Shown here: piece after piece, positions 44,461-58,914 of the stretch
Layout: each line of letters starts with the position of its first letter
Numbering within the stretch: position 1 is the stretch's first letter
Assembly: GCA_029465975.1 (NCBI GenBank)
Contig: CM055750.1
Coordinates: 4,152,440 to 4,216,439 of the forward strand
Direction of reading: 5' to 3'
DNA from: Dallia pectoralis
Lineage: Eukaryota > Chordata > Actinopteri > Esociformes > Umbridae
Length of the DNA: 64,000 bases
Notes under the pieces: generated by a model
Told to the model about the DNA's origin: nothing
What the model saw: only the letters and a program-made list of their open reading frames with translations
Database searches by the model: none
Position numbers and translations under genes: made by a program

Positions 44461-44739
44461 ACTCCTTGAGTTCATTACATAATGTTGACATTTCAGTTCC
44501 TAGCCATTTCTCTTAAAAACAACATTGCGTTGACCAAAATGAGACGAGGTGCAGCCAAAAACACGCCTTTACGTTTGCCTGTTTATGTATAATCAACTTT
44601 CTCAAATCACAGTGGTTCAACATATGTTTGTCAAAATTCTTTATTTAAAAACTTCTATTTATGAACATTCCTGCTTTTTAATTATTTGTGTTACCACCCA
44701 AGTGAAGTTTCTCTGTAATGTGTAGGTGAAGTGTACCAT

Positions 44740-44905
44740 TTTACTTAGACAAACACTCTTATCCAGAGAGCTTTGAAGAAGCGATAAGGATTTGTTCCCT
44801 TGCTCCAGGCCACAAAAGATTGTTCAGATTTTCTGGGATTCAAAACGGCAAACTTTTTGTCACTGGTTAGACATTTTAAAGCACTGGGTTAATGCCTGAC
44901 CCTCC
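44740..44905 (-). mobile_element. degraded fish SINE-like repeat
   Basis: CACTCTTATCCAGAGAGC, CCTTGCTCCAGGCCAC and GGGATTCAAAACGGCAAAC follow the layout of common fish SINEs read in reverse (box B remnant GGGATTCAAA). Strongly diverged. Confidence 0.4.
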
Positions 44906-45009
44906 AGCACAACCTCTGAGTTCTAACCGCACCTTACGTTTACACAGTCAGTACATCCAGAACATATCTTGGGTGATCAACCAGAGAAACATGGCAGGAA
45001 CAGAGAAAG

Positions 45010-45092
45010 ATGAACATGAGAAGTGAAACCAGAAAAACATGGCAATAACAACCAGAGAAACATGGCAATAACAACCAGAGAAACATGGCAGG
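45010..45092. repeat. 24-bp tandem repeat, about 3 copies
   Basis: The unit AGAAACATGGCAATAACAAC with CAG is repeated between 45025 and 45092. Confidence 0.75.
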
Positions 45093-45317
45093 AAAAGATA
45101 GACACGGACAAAGTCAGAGGGACATCTGGAATTACTTTACACTCAAGTTACAATTTGTACCACTTTAATCTAGCCTTTTTGGTCTTCAAATGTTTGTTTC
45201 CTATTCTATAAGATGTTACGTTATAAACATATTCATTTATGATAAATGATATCAGGGACATTTTTGCGCAAAACGCTCTTACACAAAGCGACTTCAGAGC
45301 CAAGGTTCTGATACTTT

Positions 45318-45740
45318 AGTGCATTCGTAAAGTATTCAGACCCCTTCACTCTTTCCACATTTTGTTATGTAACAACCTTCCCCCTTAACAATCTACACAC
45401 AATACCCCAAAATGTCATATGTATTCAAATTAGGATATTTATATTTACATAAGTATTTAGACCCCTTTACTCAATACTTAGTTGATGCACCTTGGCAGAG
45501 TGCATTCTGGGAGTGATGCCCATTCTTCTCTGCAGAACTTGCAAGCTCGGTCATGTTAGATGTTGCCTCCTGAGATTTTTGATTGGGTTAAAGTCCTGAC
45601 TGTGGCTGGGTCATTCAAGGACATTCACAGACTTGTCCCGAAGCAACTCATTCAAGCTAGCTACGTTCTTGGAGTTGTAGCCCAGTTGGGAGCGGAACCT
45701 TTCGCCCCAGTGTGAGATCTTGGCCGCCCTGGAGCAGTAC
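45318..45740 (-). mobile_element. Tc1-like transposon end (second family)
   Basis: It starts with a terminal-repeat-like TTCGTAAAGTATTCAGACCC and contains CTTTCCACATTTTGTTATGT and GCATTCTGGGAGTGATGCCC, typical of a salmonid Tc1 family. The other end is lost near 45740. Confidence 0.7.
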
Positions 45741-45982
45741 CATCCAACCATGCACGGACCATTTAGGAGGCATGTGCTGACAATGAAAGAAATGGGCTGA
45801 AATGTCAGCTCACAGGGACGGTGCCAAGTATGAAAGTGTCGTAATGCTTGGGTTCATTAAAGCCAAAAATGCATGTTTGCATTTACATAGTGCCTGTATG
45901 GTGTCTTTGTGTGGTAATCATCCTAAGCACATGAACTCCCAATTCTGTTGTATGCTTTATTTTACATGAAAGACCAACGTCG

Positions 45983-46165
45983 TTTTGAAGCGGTACATGT
46001 GCACTGGATGCAGTGGCTTTGATTCAAAGATGCGTTTGAGCTGTACATATGCACTGGATGCAGTGGCTTTGAGTCAATGTCGCGTTTGAGCAGAACATGT
46101 GCCCTGGAGGCAGTGTCTTTGATTCAAAGTCGAGTTGGAGCAGTGCATGCGCACTGGATGCAGAA
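45983..46165. repeat. 51-bp tandem repeat, about 3.5 diverged copies
   Basis: Copies start at about 45983, 46033, 46084 and 46134 and share GCACTGGATGCAGTGGCTTT. Confidence 0.8.
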
Positions 46166-46307
46166 AAGCACAGTCTTTACTGTCACGATTCCTAGTCCCC
46201 CGAGGACATCTAGTGGGCTAGGAGGGCATGAGGGCACTTATATAAGTTTGAAGTCAACTGTTTGTATGTTGAGATGAATAGAGTGGTAGGGCGCAGGTAG
46301 GGCGTGG

Positions 46308-47083
<776 letters not shown>

Positions 47084-47918
47084 CTGGGTCTTGGGGCACG
47101 TTGTGGGATATTGTTTCTATGCTACGTTATCTATGGTGAGTGTTAGGTTAAAGTGCTGTTTGTCTGTTTATAATAAGTCATGATAGAGGAATTTCATTTC
47201 AGTCTTACAGTGTGTAGTGTTTTAGCCGTTTCTGGTTTTTAAATGGAAAAACCCACTCTGCGCCTGGCTTTCCTCTGCACTACACATGGGAGCGTGACAT
47301 TTACTCTCACTTTAAGGTGAAATAAGATAATAAAGAAAGAGAAAGGGTGAATTTTACAGAACAGGAAGACGATATAATTACCCAAAAATTAGGCGACCCA
47401 TTTTTAGGTTGAAGCAGAACTGCGTGCCTAATGTAAGAATGAAACGAAACATCCGAAACATTAGAAACTACGAAAAAGAAGAAATTATATTATTGCGTAA
47501 ACAGGATCTTCAGTCGTAGGACAACAGGGACTTTTAACTATGGGTATTTCCCATTGAATCAGGGCATGGGTAAGTTCAGGTTTAGTTCTGATGGTCGTAT
47601 TACAATACAGACTGTCAACCTTTCATCTGTCTATTGTCAAATTCTAACCTAAAGCCTAATCCCCTAACCATAAATGTATCGATCACTCTAACGCTTAACC
47701 TGAACACTTAATCCTAAACCATGCCAAATTTCCATGTTGGTAACAAGTACATAGAAGATGTAAAAACCATTGCAGTAATGTAAAATGCAAGCCCTGTAAG
47801 GCTAAAGCAGTAGCACATGAACCACAATACAAAAGTAGGGTAATCCATTATTAATAATAAAAATCCAGAAGCAAACCTATTCAAGCTAATATTATGTTTA
47901 AATATCAAATACACCCGG

Positions 47919-48416
47919 TGTCACTTAACCCTTTGGTGAAGTGCAGAGAATGAGCCAAATGCAGAGCTTGTATCTCGTCCGATGGTTTTATTAAAAGAAA
48001 CAACAAACAGAAAACATATACGCTTAACTTGAAATTAAAATACGCTACAAGCAACGTACTAAATTATGACAATGTGTCTAACATACACGTAACACAGACA
48101 CTCACCGACATGAAGACACGTTACTTGAAATAATGCAAAGCAAAGTGACAAAGTGACAAAATACCTCACGTCATTAGGGCAGATCGGTCCCACAGTGTGG
48201 AATGTAGACCGGGATATGGTTATACACACTAGTTCCCTACGGTCCCGGCACAATAGTATAGCAGCATAAATCTTGGAAATGCGACAGGGGGGTCCAGTGA
48301 AACTGTGGCCCTGAACGGGGTAAACCCCAGACAGGGCCCAACAAGCCAGAAAACCCACAAAAATCCAGCAAGGGACACCAGTCAACCAGTCAATTTTGCA
48401 ATGGTTGTGTAACACA
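47919..48416 (-). mobile_element. possible LTR, reverse orientation
   Basis: It starts TGTCACTTAACCC and has GGTTTTATTAAAAG (reverse polyadenylation-type signal) and a right boundary near GTGTAACACA. The layout resembles the other solo LTRs here, but no matching target duplication was found. Confidence 0.4.
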
Positions 48417-48464
48417 TGGTGGGGTATTGTATCATAGAGTGGTGCATACTGTACGTTATTATGC

Positions 48465-49650
48465 GTGTAGCAGACATAATGTAATAACTACCGGTAATGT
48501 AATAACCTCATACATTTTTCATTCTTAATGTAAAAATGTCTATAATGTAATACGTTCATTATAGGTAAATATTTTGCTGTGTTACTAAAAACCATAACAA
48601 TGTAAGGTGATAATGTAATAATATCCTTATGTCAATGTGTGACCTAAATTATAGCCTAGATATTTCAAAGCTGTGGACTTTCAATGTAGTTTCACTCTTT
48701 GTCACATATAAGTGAGCTGCGTTGTACACAGGGTGTTAAGGGAGAGCACTTATGTGTATTGTGTAAATTAGCAGCACAGCTGTTTTGGGTTTGCTAAGCA
48801 CCGGGCATAGGTTAGTTAATCAGTGGGCTATTTAAGGTCCCTGGTTAGGTTCACAGATGCTTGTTATTAATATAATGTTACATAGGTTAGTTAATCAGTG
48901 GGCTATTTAAGGTCCCTGGTTAGGTTCACAGGTGCTTGTTATTAATATAATGTTACATAGGTTAGTAATCAGTGAGCTATTTAAGGTCCTTGGTTAGGTT
49001 CACTGGTGCTTGTTATTAATATAATGTTACATAGTTTATTTAATCATTGTATTATTTAAGGTCCCTGGTTAGGTTCACAGGTGCTTGTTATTAATATAAT
49101 GTTACATAGGTTAGTAATCAGTGAGCTATTTAAGGTCCCTGGTTAGGTTCACTGGTGCGTGTTATTAATATAATGTTACATAGGTTAGTAATCAGTGAGC
49201 TATTTAAGGTCCTTGGTTAGGTTCACTGGTGCTTGATATTGATTCTACATTACGTTTCATGTTAGGGAGTGTTTGGCCTTTGTATAGTCGTTAATGATGT
49301 CTGTAAAACAATGCGTGCGTTTGTTTCACGTCACAGTGTTTTTGACCATATCATCCCAACCTGTATATACGAGAGGTCTCTAACTGGACTAAGATAATGA
49401 CTTCTATTAGTGTTATAAAGCTATACAAGGCTGCCGGATACAATAATGTATAATAGCCATTAATGTAATAACCATAATGTATCAAACATTAATGAAATAA
49501 CATCTATCCACCAATAATAACTATTTGTCAATAATGCATTAGCCATTTAGTGACGTAAAAACGCATTGGGCAAATAATCATTATTGGTACATGGATGTTA
49601 TTACATTTATGTTAAGTTGTTACATTATTGACTTTTACGACATTAAGAAC
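48465..49650. repeat. AT-rich TAATGTAATAAC motif blocks flanking a tandem repeat
   Basis: Two blocks (48470-48630 and 49430-49640) are filled with TAATGTAATAAC-type motifs; the right block has them in both orientations (GTTATTACAT as well). They could be the subterminal repeats of one AT-rich transposon. Exact ends were not found. Confidence 0.35.
48808..49245. repeat. 75-bp tandem repeat, about 6 copies
   Basis: The unit contains GGGCTATTTAAGGTCCCTGG and GTTATTAATATAATGTTACA. Six copies with small differences. Confidence 0.92.
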
Positions 49651-50320
49651 AGAAAACTATGACGTTATTGGCAGTTTTTTACATTAACGGTCGTTATTCC
49701 GTTATCGGCTACTACAGACGTGAATTCTACCAGGTATCTGGGATTTCACAGACATTACATCATCTATTTCAAGAGAACATTCCTGAGGCCCAAACTAGAT
49801 GGTGGTGGAATCCCAGCATCCCTGGTTGGTTGACTTTGCTAACAAAGACAGGTATGCTCCCAAATATTTTGAAAAAGAGGGAGTGCAATTTCACATGGAA
49901 AACATTGCTGTAAACAACAAAACTATTCTAATGAACATGTTGTTAATAACTGATCCAGATGAGTTCAGCCATTAATGTTTTTCCAGTGAAATTGAAGTTA
50001 ATCAGTTAGAGCTGTCACTTCTGATGTGCTCTGTACACAGACAATGATTCAGTGATCCTTGTCACATGTCCGGGGAATTAATCCCCCTCAAGGCTTATTC
50101 TTGGGTGACTCGACAGAAGAGTTACCAGATGGTTAAAGCGTCTCACAGTTTATAAAAACTCTTATAAAAACTCTTAAAGTCTCGACTTGTCTTCAAGCAA
50201 AAGGCGTTACTCTAAACAGCTAGTATACAACCTGTGTACAATAGAAGAAGTGGAAAATAAGCACAATTGAAAATTCCCACTAACATGTGTAATCTACTGT
50301 AGTCTAGTCTCTCCCTAGTC
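49650..50320. other. unrecognised sequence
   Basis: A short + frame at 49659 is not supported by any motif. No repeat recognised. Confidence 0.4.
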
Positions 50321-50462
50321 TATGTACCCTCAATATGTGCACTCCCTATGTGCACTCCATATGTGCACTCCATATGTAGGCTACACTCCCTATGTGCACT
50401 CACTATGTAGGCTACACCCCCTATGTGCACTCACTATGTAGGCTACACTCCCTATGTGCTCT
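50320..50462. repeat. short tandem repeat TATGTGCACTC / TATGTAGGCTACAC
   Basis: About nine alternating units of 13-15 bp built on CTATGTGCACTC and CTATGTAGGCTACAC. Confidence 0.85.
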
Positions 50463-51370
50463 CTCTGGCTCAAATCAATGACTCTCTAACCAATTATGCC
50501 ACTGACCTGCTTTGCAGGATCTATCGGGTGAGAAATCCAGAGTACCATTGAGCCCTCCGAACTGATCCCGCTCTGCCCAGCACGCCCCCCGATAGAGTCT
50601 ACCTCCCTGCCTTGTTTGGCCCCCAGCTATTACAGTGATGTCCATCTTTGTCACCTGCCAGAGGTAAGCTTGTTCCCATACAGAAGCATTACGACTCCGG
50701 CGCGGAAGTTGAAGCTGATCGTGGCCACTGGTCAATGCCTGAGTTTCCACAAGACACTTTTTATCCGCACAACACCTTAACAGTTGACCGTGACAACAAT
50801 ACAACGTACAATACAAAGTAGAACATCACAGAAATTAACACAATGAAACCAGATGAAAAATTGACAATTTATCTGTCTTGCATTTGAACCCTTAAAAAAT
50901 CTAAGAGAAAATACAAAATCAAAGGAAGTCACAAAAGACAGGCAAAGTATTTCAGTTGTCAGATGTCGATCTTGTGGTCCACCTCATAGCGCTCTGCTTC
51001 TGAAACGCTCCCGGTGGTCGATGAAACCGTGTGGAGGACGGAACAAAACCGGATCGTAGCGGGACGTTGTTGGATTCAGTGGGTTTAAGGCTTAAGGACG
51101 GTCTCACATAAATACTGACGGTTTCTGATCTGTAACTCAGAGTTGCAGTGATCTTGTACTGAGGTAACTCTCTGTGCGCAAGTATAATGTATTGCCATTG
51201 TGCACAGAAATGAGATGTTTCTGCCTTGCTATTCTGAGGAGGGCTCAAATGAGGAACTGTCATTTACATAACAAGGCCCGTTCCTGTTCCTGGGATGTCA
51301 ATCTCATAGTGGTGTGTGAAATACGAGCATTGATGACTGGCATATTCACATTAATGAATGTATGTTTTCT
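50463..51370. other. unassigned; two GC-richer patches on minus strand
   Basis: Minus-strand patches at about 50500-50790 and 50955-51080 have protein-like frames (for example GGLNGTLDFSPDRSC; PTTSRYDPVLFRPPHGFIDH). I do not recognise them, and clear splice pairs were not established. They may be repeat-derived. Confidence 0.3.
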
Positions 51371-51384
51371 TTTGTTCCCATTGA

Positions 51385-51645
51385 CCATATGGCATTGGGT
51401 TGTCGTTGTGGAGACGCGATCTGTCATCATATGCATTGTTCTAGGTGACCGTATGGCATTGGGTTGTCGTCGTGGAGACGTGATCTGTCGTCATATGCAT
51501 TGTTCTAGGTGACCGTATGTCATTGGGTTGTCGTCGTGGAGACGCGATCTGTCGTCATATGCATTGTTCTAGGTGACCGTATGGCATTGGGTTGTCGTCG
51601 TGGAGACGCGATCTGTCGCCATATTGTTCTAGGTTGGCACGGCGA
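51385..51645. repeat. 64-bp tandem repeat, 4 copies
   Basis: The unit contains GACCGTATGGCATTGGGTTG and GACGCGATCTGTCGTCATAT. The copies differ at a few CpG/TpG sites. The last copy is shortened. Confidence 0.93.
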
Positions 51646-52414
51646 CATCCGCCTGTCTTCTTTAAAGTTGGTTGGTATCCATTTTAAAAGGTGAAAGTCA
51701 CTGGAATGTTTACACAAGAACATCTGTTTGCTATAAATATTCCTGAATAAAACTTGAGCGGACTTCTCATTCGATTCAACACAGCTTTCACAATATTCGA
51801 TCACTATATACAACGGTTTTAAATTTCTTACAGGTGTGATGGTTGGGCTTCCACACAATTTTCGCCATATAGTGTATAACATTAAATTAAATATCAGAAG
51901 AAAAATTCAATCATATTTTACTGGAACATAATACTCTGTACTTAGTGATGACAAGTGTGTGTAAACCAAGTGGCAACCTTCCGGTCTTTCTCCTGAAACC
52001 AATAAGGAAGTGAGTTAAACTGCAATTCATTGACAGGCCGCTTGAGGCTGGCTCCAGAAGTGAGTCAAATCTGTATCTCCATGTTAAAATGATCAACTTT
52101 ACAGCAGAAAAGAACATGTTTACAGCCTGGTTCTCTATTTGGCTTTGGTCTATACAGCTAATTTTGCCCTTCATAACAACTGTGAGGGGGTGATTTTTTT
52201 ATAACTCATCCGTTTAGTTGATTAATATTTAAAGTTCTGCATAGTTAAGGGTGTGTCCATCGGATTCCCGCATTACCGGATGCCTGCATCTTCATAAATA
52301 GCGTAACATTTATTAACACTGACTATATTTGGAAGTGTTTTTTGACATGTCCTCAAAGATATGTGTAAGAAATTAGCCTATAATTACTCAGTAAACAGCA
52401 TTCAGACTCCTCTG

Positions 52415-52577
52415 CTCCATCCACGTACCGCCTCTTTGACCATTTTAGTTTATCCGGGAGTGACGCGCTGCCAAGATGGCGACGGTCGGCTACGCCCACT
52501 TTAGGCTTCAAAAACGGTCTTCAGAAACCTACGGGTGACGTCACGGATACTACGTCCATATCTTTATACAGTCTATG
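52415..52577. mobile_element. fish dispersed repeat fragment ending TATACAGTCTATGG
   Basis: It contains GCCAAGATGGCGACGGTCGG and CCTACGGGTGACGTCACGGA and the terminus ATACAGTCTATGG. These are very common in fish genomes as part of a short non-autonomous element. Family name not assigned. Confidence 0.5.
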
Positions 52578-53087
52578 GTGTAAACTTTGGGAACACATTG
52601 ATCCATGCAGATTATCTGTGGCACAGGGAGCAGGGAGTTCTGGGCACCCTTTTCTCAGTTGGAATTTTCAGAACAACACCTGAATTAGACATTGACAATA
52701 GTCAGGCCTCTAGATTTGAGCTGCCGAAAGTGGTGTAAAAAAGAAAAAATGAAGAAAACATCTGCCGAGTAGGGCGTCGACAGAGTTACTGGGTTTTCGA
52801 GATGAACGTTTGGCTATGGGGACTTTTGTTATTCATAAACAGTTTGTGAGCCCAGGAATCCAACAAGGGATGATGACGTCAGCCCAACGGAGGAAACATT
52901 GACTAAGGCAAAGTTAGCCGGAATTTGTTTGGCGATTGGTTCAAATGTGCCAAGTACTGTATCTGCATAGTATCTGTGCTACATTCATGCTATAATTATT
53001 AATTCTATTGCCTTTTTAATTCCCAACTGACTATACTGCACTGAGAGAACTTTTTAATATATGTCACTGGCCTTTTTATCAGTGGCA

Positions 53088-53270
53088 TGTTACAGTGCTG
53101 GATTGAGGACACAGACGCAGAGCTTTTTCATAGTCGATTCCTTTAATTTATGATCAAACTTGCTTTACAAAATAACAAATGAACGCAACAACCAGGACAC
53201 AAAACAATGATCCACAAACCCCAAACACAGAGAGAAACTTAAATAAAAGTACCAGGGCAGTTGAAAGTAA
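53088..53270 (-). mobile_element. partial LTR, reverse orientation
   Basis: It begins TGTTACAGTGCTGG, and CCTTTAATTTATG resembles the reverse of an LTR polyadenylation region. The other end and a target duplication are not found. Confidence 0.4.
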
Positions 53271-56200
53271 AACAATAATCCGAGCTGTAGTAAGAAACAC
53301 TGGGTTTTGTGGTGTTAAACACAAGATATAAAATGGAGGGCTGAGATGCCGTCCTAGTCATCAGATGGATAGTAGAAAGAGGAGTAGCTTCAATATAGCT
53401 GTCTAGAAGTGGGATTGCCTAATTTGAGGACATTAAATAATTCATGCATCTTTTAATTAAATGTTGGGAAATGTTGTGAGTCGTTATTGATAACTATAAA
53501 TCTTTTATGTCAGATAAAAAGGTTTCTATTTAATACTGCAAATTGAAAACAGTACAGTAACCTTTTGATGCATACCACAAAGTTATTTATGTAGCATAGC
53601 TAATGATACAGACACAAATGTATTATCAAACATATTTTATTTTTCATATACATCCAAATACATTCCGTTTCAGGATATGCATCTAATTCTAATATGGTTC
53701 ATTTAGATTATTAACATCTTTATTAGGCAGTGCTTAATTTCACCTTTCACAAAGAACTGGTGTCAAGTTTGTCTTAGCGGATCATGTCACATTTAACATT
53801 GCTATTTGTCACGCAGTAATTCAATGTCAATAAACACTTTAAAAAGCATGATCCATTTTTTGTAGCACATTTGTAGTGCTCAAAGAAGGCTTAAACAAAT
53901 GTATGGGGCGACCAATTGGGTGAATATTTGCATGTGCTTTACATTTGTTCACGGATAGCCTCTGGTTCTAATACATATCATAGTTTTACTGATGGACCTG
54001 AATGGTCTGCCTGGTCTGTGAATAGCAAACGTAAAATTAATAACAACTACATGATTGGAATAAATTGTAAGAGTACATTGACGGAAGGCCATGCAGATTA
54101 CTTTAGACTATGATCAAATTGCAACGTCAACCCAAAGAATCGTGCCGGAACTCCAGAATGTCTGCATTGTGGTATTTGAAGAAATTAATTAACATCTGAC
54201 ATGACACGGGCAGAGTTAGAAAGGATCTCATTCACTCGTGTCATGGCTGGAAAACTCCCTTTGAGTAGGGCCATTGTCTAAAGAAGGCCGCCATATTACT
54301 TCCTCAAGGTAATAACTGTTAATCCCACTTCAATACCACCATTGAGGAGGTAAAACTGAAGTAACCCAACACCTATATCTTCCTCTGCCGATGTATCGCA
54401 TTCTACATTGTGATTGTTTCAATTTCAAACGCCATACGATCATCTACCTCCTTCAAGAAGGAATATCTGCAAACAAAGTATTTAGAACTAGATAACCTTA
54501 CCAGCTAACTAGATAAGTGAATAGCTTGGCATTCTAGCTACTGTGAAAAAGTATTGCTATTGAAAGTTCAATTTTCATAGCCTTTTCATTGCTGGTGGTG
54601 CAGGACAGACATATTTGGGGACCTTACTATGTGTACTTAGGTTGATGTATACCTGTTGCTTTCAGGTTCGTATCAGCCTAGTTCGTCCTCCATTGCATGA
54701 ACAAGATACTTATTACGTAATTATTTATTTTCTCCAGAACTTTCTCAGAATCTTTTGGAGACTGCTGATACACAACAGCGAGAACGTCACCCAGGAAGAT
54801 GCCAAATCAACTGGGCATACGCCAACAATACAATAATGTGAGAGTACTACTTCATTTCATATAACGTCTTTCCCCCAAGTGTAAAATGTAATGTGATTGC
54901 AAATCTTAGAAATGGCTCCATTAAAGGGTGTGTAGGGCACTGGGAATTCAGTTGCCATTTAGGACTCATCTCTTTCTGTACAATACTTAAAGAAAATTGT
55001 TCACTGACTCAGGTCATGAATTCATTAAACAGTCAGGCTGGGTTTCAGTTGAATAATTGATAACAGGTTGTGTGTGTTGTGTTCCCCCACTCTCAAAAAG
55101 TCCTCTTTCCTTTTGTCAACACGTCGTATCTGGGTCCATTAGGGGAATTATCCAATGGTAAAGCAGGGCGTGTATGCATGAGCAGCAACTGCAGAACTGG
55201 GTACGGCGGTACCTTTGTGGTGTGGGTGTCATGAGGTAGACATGGCTTTTGTAGCATGTACCGTAATCGAGCCGGAGCGTACAGCATTGCAGCCTGACAG
55301 GAAATTCAGCATCGATGACATGTGACTCGAGATTAACCGTCACATCTGACAACCACAACCACCTGGTGGTTTGGATTTCAGACCTTGACACTTAGCCAAC
55401 AAGTGCCCACAAGTGTAATTATAACTATGCGTGTGTATAACTACTTGGTTATGTGTGTTGTTGTTACTGTGTTGCCCAGGTGGTAGAGCAGGGTGCTTGC
55501 ATCCCCTAGTGTGTATACAGTAAAAGGAAATACATTACTTAAACATATCCCATTTTGAATAAAACATTTCATTTAATAATTATCAAACTATTAAAAGTTC
55601 ACCCAGCACAGCCAGCCAGAACTGGTTCCTTTCAAACTTTAGTTTTTCCTAGCCGCTTTGTATCAACCTGTTGATACGTGCTCTGTCGGATTTCAGGCTC
55701 TGTGTTTGTAAAAGCAATTTGAGTCAACTGTTGTTGTGAAAAGGCTTTATGTAAATAAATGTAATAGATACATTTTTTATTTTAATTAAAAAAAATGTGG
55801 TCTACTATACTTATATCGACTACCTACAGTTCGGCTAATGTGGCAAAAAGGTATTTGTCCCAAAATGTATTTACAAAGAATTCAGGTAATTTCATTTAGA
55901 GCAGGTCAGGTGGAACAGATTTAGAAAAGGACTACAAAATGTCACTGAACGTCTTCTTCTGTGTACAGACACTCACGTATAACACAAACATTTTAGGTAA
56001 ATTGGAACTTGTTTTTCAAAGCTTGTGTTAACCAATTAATCCACTTGTGTTTTCTGTCCATGGGCAGAAGTGACATGTATCAAACATCTGGAAAGGCCTA
56101 GTCAGTTAGTCATGCCGTTCTTTAAACATTCAACTTTTTGATAAACACTGCCACCTTGTGGCAGAAAGGCAGTAGCACTGTTGACAGAGTTCTTCACACA

Positions 56201-57650
56201 TAGGGCCTTCACTATTGTAATGCATTTAACTGTGCAAGACTTCTTTGGATGCTTCTGCCTGCCCTGAAGTCCCGGTTGAAGAACATCTGTCTGTACACCA
56301 CCCTTGATATCTCAGACACAGAGGATTTTATGAGTCTTGCCAATGGGATCTGGAATTGACATGACAAAGATTGTCCAGTTGCTATCATAAGCTATTTCAA
56401 ATGCCAACTTTGCAAGGTCACGCCGCTAACATTAATAGAGTTATATGAAATGGATCATACATCCTTATAAAATAGATAGTAGGCTCTAAAATGATTACTT
56501 TTTTAGGGATCCATGAGGTCAGCAAGGACAAAGCAATCCTGACAAACAAATTGCTGAAGGTCTATTTGCTCACATTTTTGTTTCAGCTTTGTCTTAATTT
56601 GAGGTAAAGTAATACATTTTTGTATAAACGTAGTTATGATTTTGTTGAGAGTTGACAGTTATAACAGTCTGAATATTTTATAGATATTGAAGTGAAGCGA
56701 AGATATTTTTAAGCAAGATGTCATTCTGAAACACATGTGCATCTCGAAGTCATAGTTCATGCGTCAATGGGCAAGTATCATAAATATCTCATATTTTAGT
56801 TTCTACCGAATTACCTCACGGTGAAGAGGGTGTAATGTCTGGATATGTCACTTAAGAGTAACTTGCTGGTACTGTATTCACATTCAGAGCCTGTTGAATC
56901 TCACTCCCTAATTCATACAATGAGTCTCGAGGATGAGGTGTTTTCTTATGCTAAAGATCCTAGACGTATCCACTGTAGATATGTTTCAACCAGGAATTTA
57001 ACTCAATTCAAACAATACACATAAAATACTAAACGTATGCAAGAACATTAATATTGACCACACAATGCTTGTATGTTCAAATGTCTTCATTTGGTTTTAC
57101 AAATCATCTGTACGTTATTTAGCACCCGTACAGGTACAGTTAACCCAGGCAATATCTCAGACCCTACTGGACTGATAATGACTAAAAGGGAGTGAATGAA
57201 AAGTTTGACCAAATATCCGACATTTGCATTTTATCAGAGTTCCGGCATTTACAGATTTACAATGATTGGGGCGATAATTTGTTCATCACATCAGGGAGGC
57301 TCTGATTCAGCTGTGCGGGACATTTTTTACAGTTTCTTTGTTTTTATGGTTCTTTACTTTAATATTGGTAATGAAAACATGCCAGGTTTAAGCCAACAAG
57401 TTAAGCCAATCTTTCACACATGAGTTTCTGTCAGTCCTGTTGCAGGGCCCCTAGAACACCGAGAACTCCATTGTTCTTAAACAGAAGTTAGGAACAGCTA
57501 ACTCTTTCCTTTTGCTGGCCTACTGGTCACTCAAAGATCCCGTGTACTTCTGTGGAGATGGGAGAATGTTCTGCAAGGACAATCATCTCTCTCTACAGCA
57601 GTCCACCCATCGGGCCTTTATGCCAGACTGAAACCCCTCCTTGGTAGAGA
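53270..57650. other. 4.4 kb without recognised features
   Basis: AT-rich sequence with only short chance frames. A small stretch at about 54925-54970 (GTAGGGCACTGGGAATTCAG) recalls the dispersed repeat at 33420-33500. Confidence 0.5.
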
Positions 57651-57656
57651 CCCAAT

Positions 57657-58048
57657 TGTCACGACCGGGCTCAGGCAGGTAATAGGACACAGTCGCAGAT
57701 ACGATAATTAAACTAATAATTTATTAACAACACAAAAAACTGAAAACTACACACACTTGTGTGGCAAAACAACACCCCGGCACGTGGGCCAAAATAAAAC
57801 ACAACACTGAACAGAACATAGACACTAGAAACAGGAAACAAGCAAGAATCACACTTACTGGGTAACAGCCACGCGACAGGAGACAATAAACACAAGAGAC
57901 ACTGGGAAGCTTAAATACAGCGGGATAACGAGGACTAAACGACAACAGGTGTGCATGACTGGAAAATGAGTGACAAAACTACATACAGGAAACAACCACC
58001 AGAGGGAGACAGAACAAGCATACCAGGAACACATAACAAACCCTTACA
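57657..58048 (-). mobile_element. solo LTR with 5-bp target duplication
   Basis: It begins TGTCACGACCGGG and ends AACCCTTACA. It is flanked by CCAAT at 57652-57656 and 58049-58053. On the minus strand it shows a TATTTAAGC TATA-like box followed by TTAATAAATTATTAG (polyadenylation) and ends GGTCGTGACA, the layout of a Gypsy LTR. 392 bp. Confidence 0.85.
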
Positions 58049-58053
58049 CCAAT

Positions 58054-58905
58054 GACAGCCAGGAATCTCAGACCATTAAAACAAAATAATCCGGCATGAG
58101 GAAATCTTTGCGTTTGTGGGAAACCAGACACCATTCATCACTTCACCTCATCACTTCACCATTACCATCCCTATGACATGGTGCTGGCAGCACAATACCT
58201 TGTGGATGTTAGTATTGAGTGAGGGGGTTTGACTAGATACAGCTCAAGGATGATAAAAGCCAACAGACTGCACCTGGGGTCAATTTCAGACGTGCTAAGT
58301 GTCAGGATACTGTAAATGTGATATTTGTCTCATTTTTACGTATAGGGATGTTGTATGTAAATTAATTGAAACCGATCAGTTTGATACATTTATGAATATT
58401 GCTCAAACACAGTCCAAATGTACTGTAATAAAGTAGGTAAGGTTGATGTTGCTAAAATAGGCAATGTGTGGCTATGTTATACTTACCTATGGTAGTAAAA
58501 TAAGTACAGTAAATAGGTTATTAACTGCCTTGCTCGGGGACAAGAGAACAAGTACACCCTATTCATTTTGCAAGAATGATAAAAGATAAGTCCCAACATA
58601 CACAAGCAGTTAGGCATCAACCTAAACAACTGTATAGACCTGCACCACCAACCTCAAAATGCCTGGTTAGATATTTGTATGAAAAAGTCCAACTCAAGAT
58701 TATAATTATACAATTTATTAGGATTTTTTTTAAAATAGGATTTTCCTTTCATGCCATTGTCTTGAAAATGCAAGTGAAGTGCCGAGGAAGCCAAGTGCAG
58801 AGACAGTTGTCTTGTTCAGAGGCTTTATTTTCAACAGAAAACAAACCAAGAACGGCAAAAATATGTAAACTGGATTTAAATAAAATTGCGTGATGTAGCA
58901 ACTTA
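58054..58905. other. intergenic, nothing recognised
   Basis: AT-rich sequence with no supported feature. Confidence 0.5.
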
Positions 58906-58914
58906 CTAAATACT

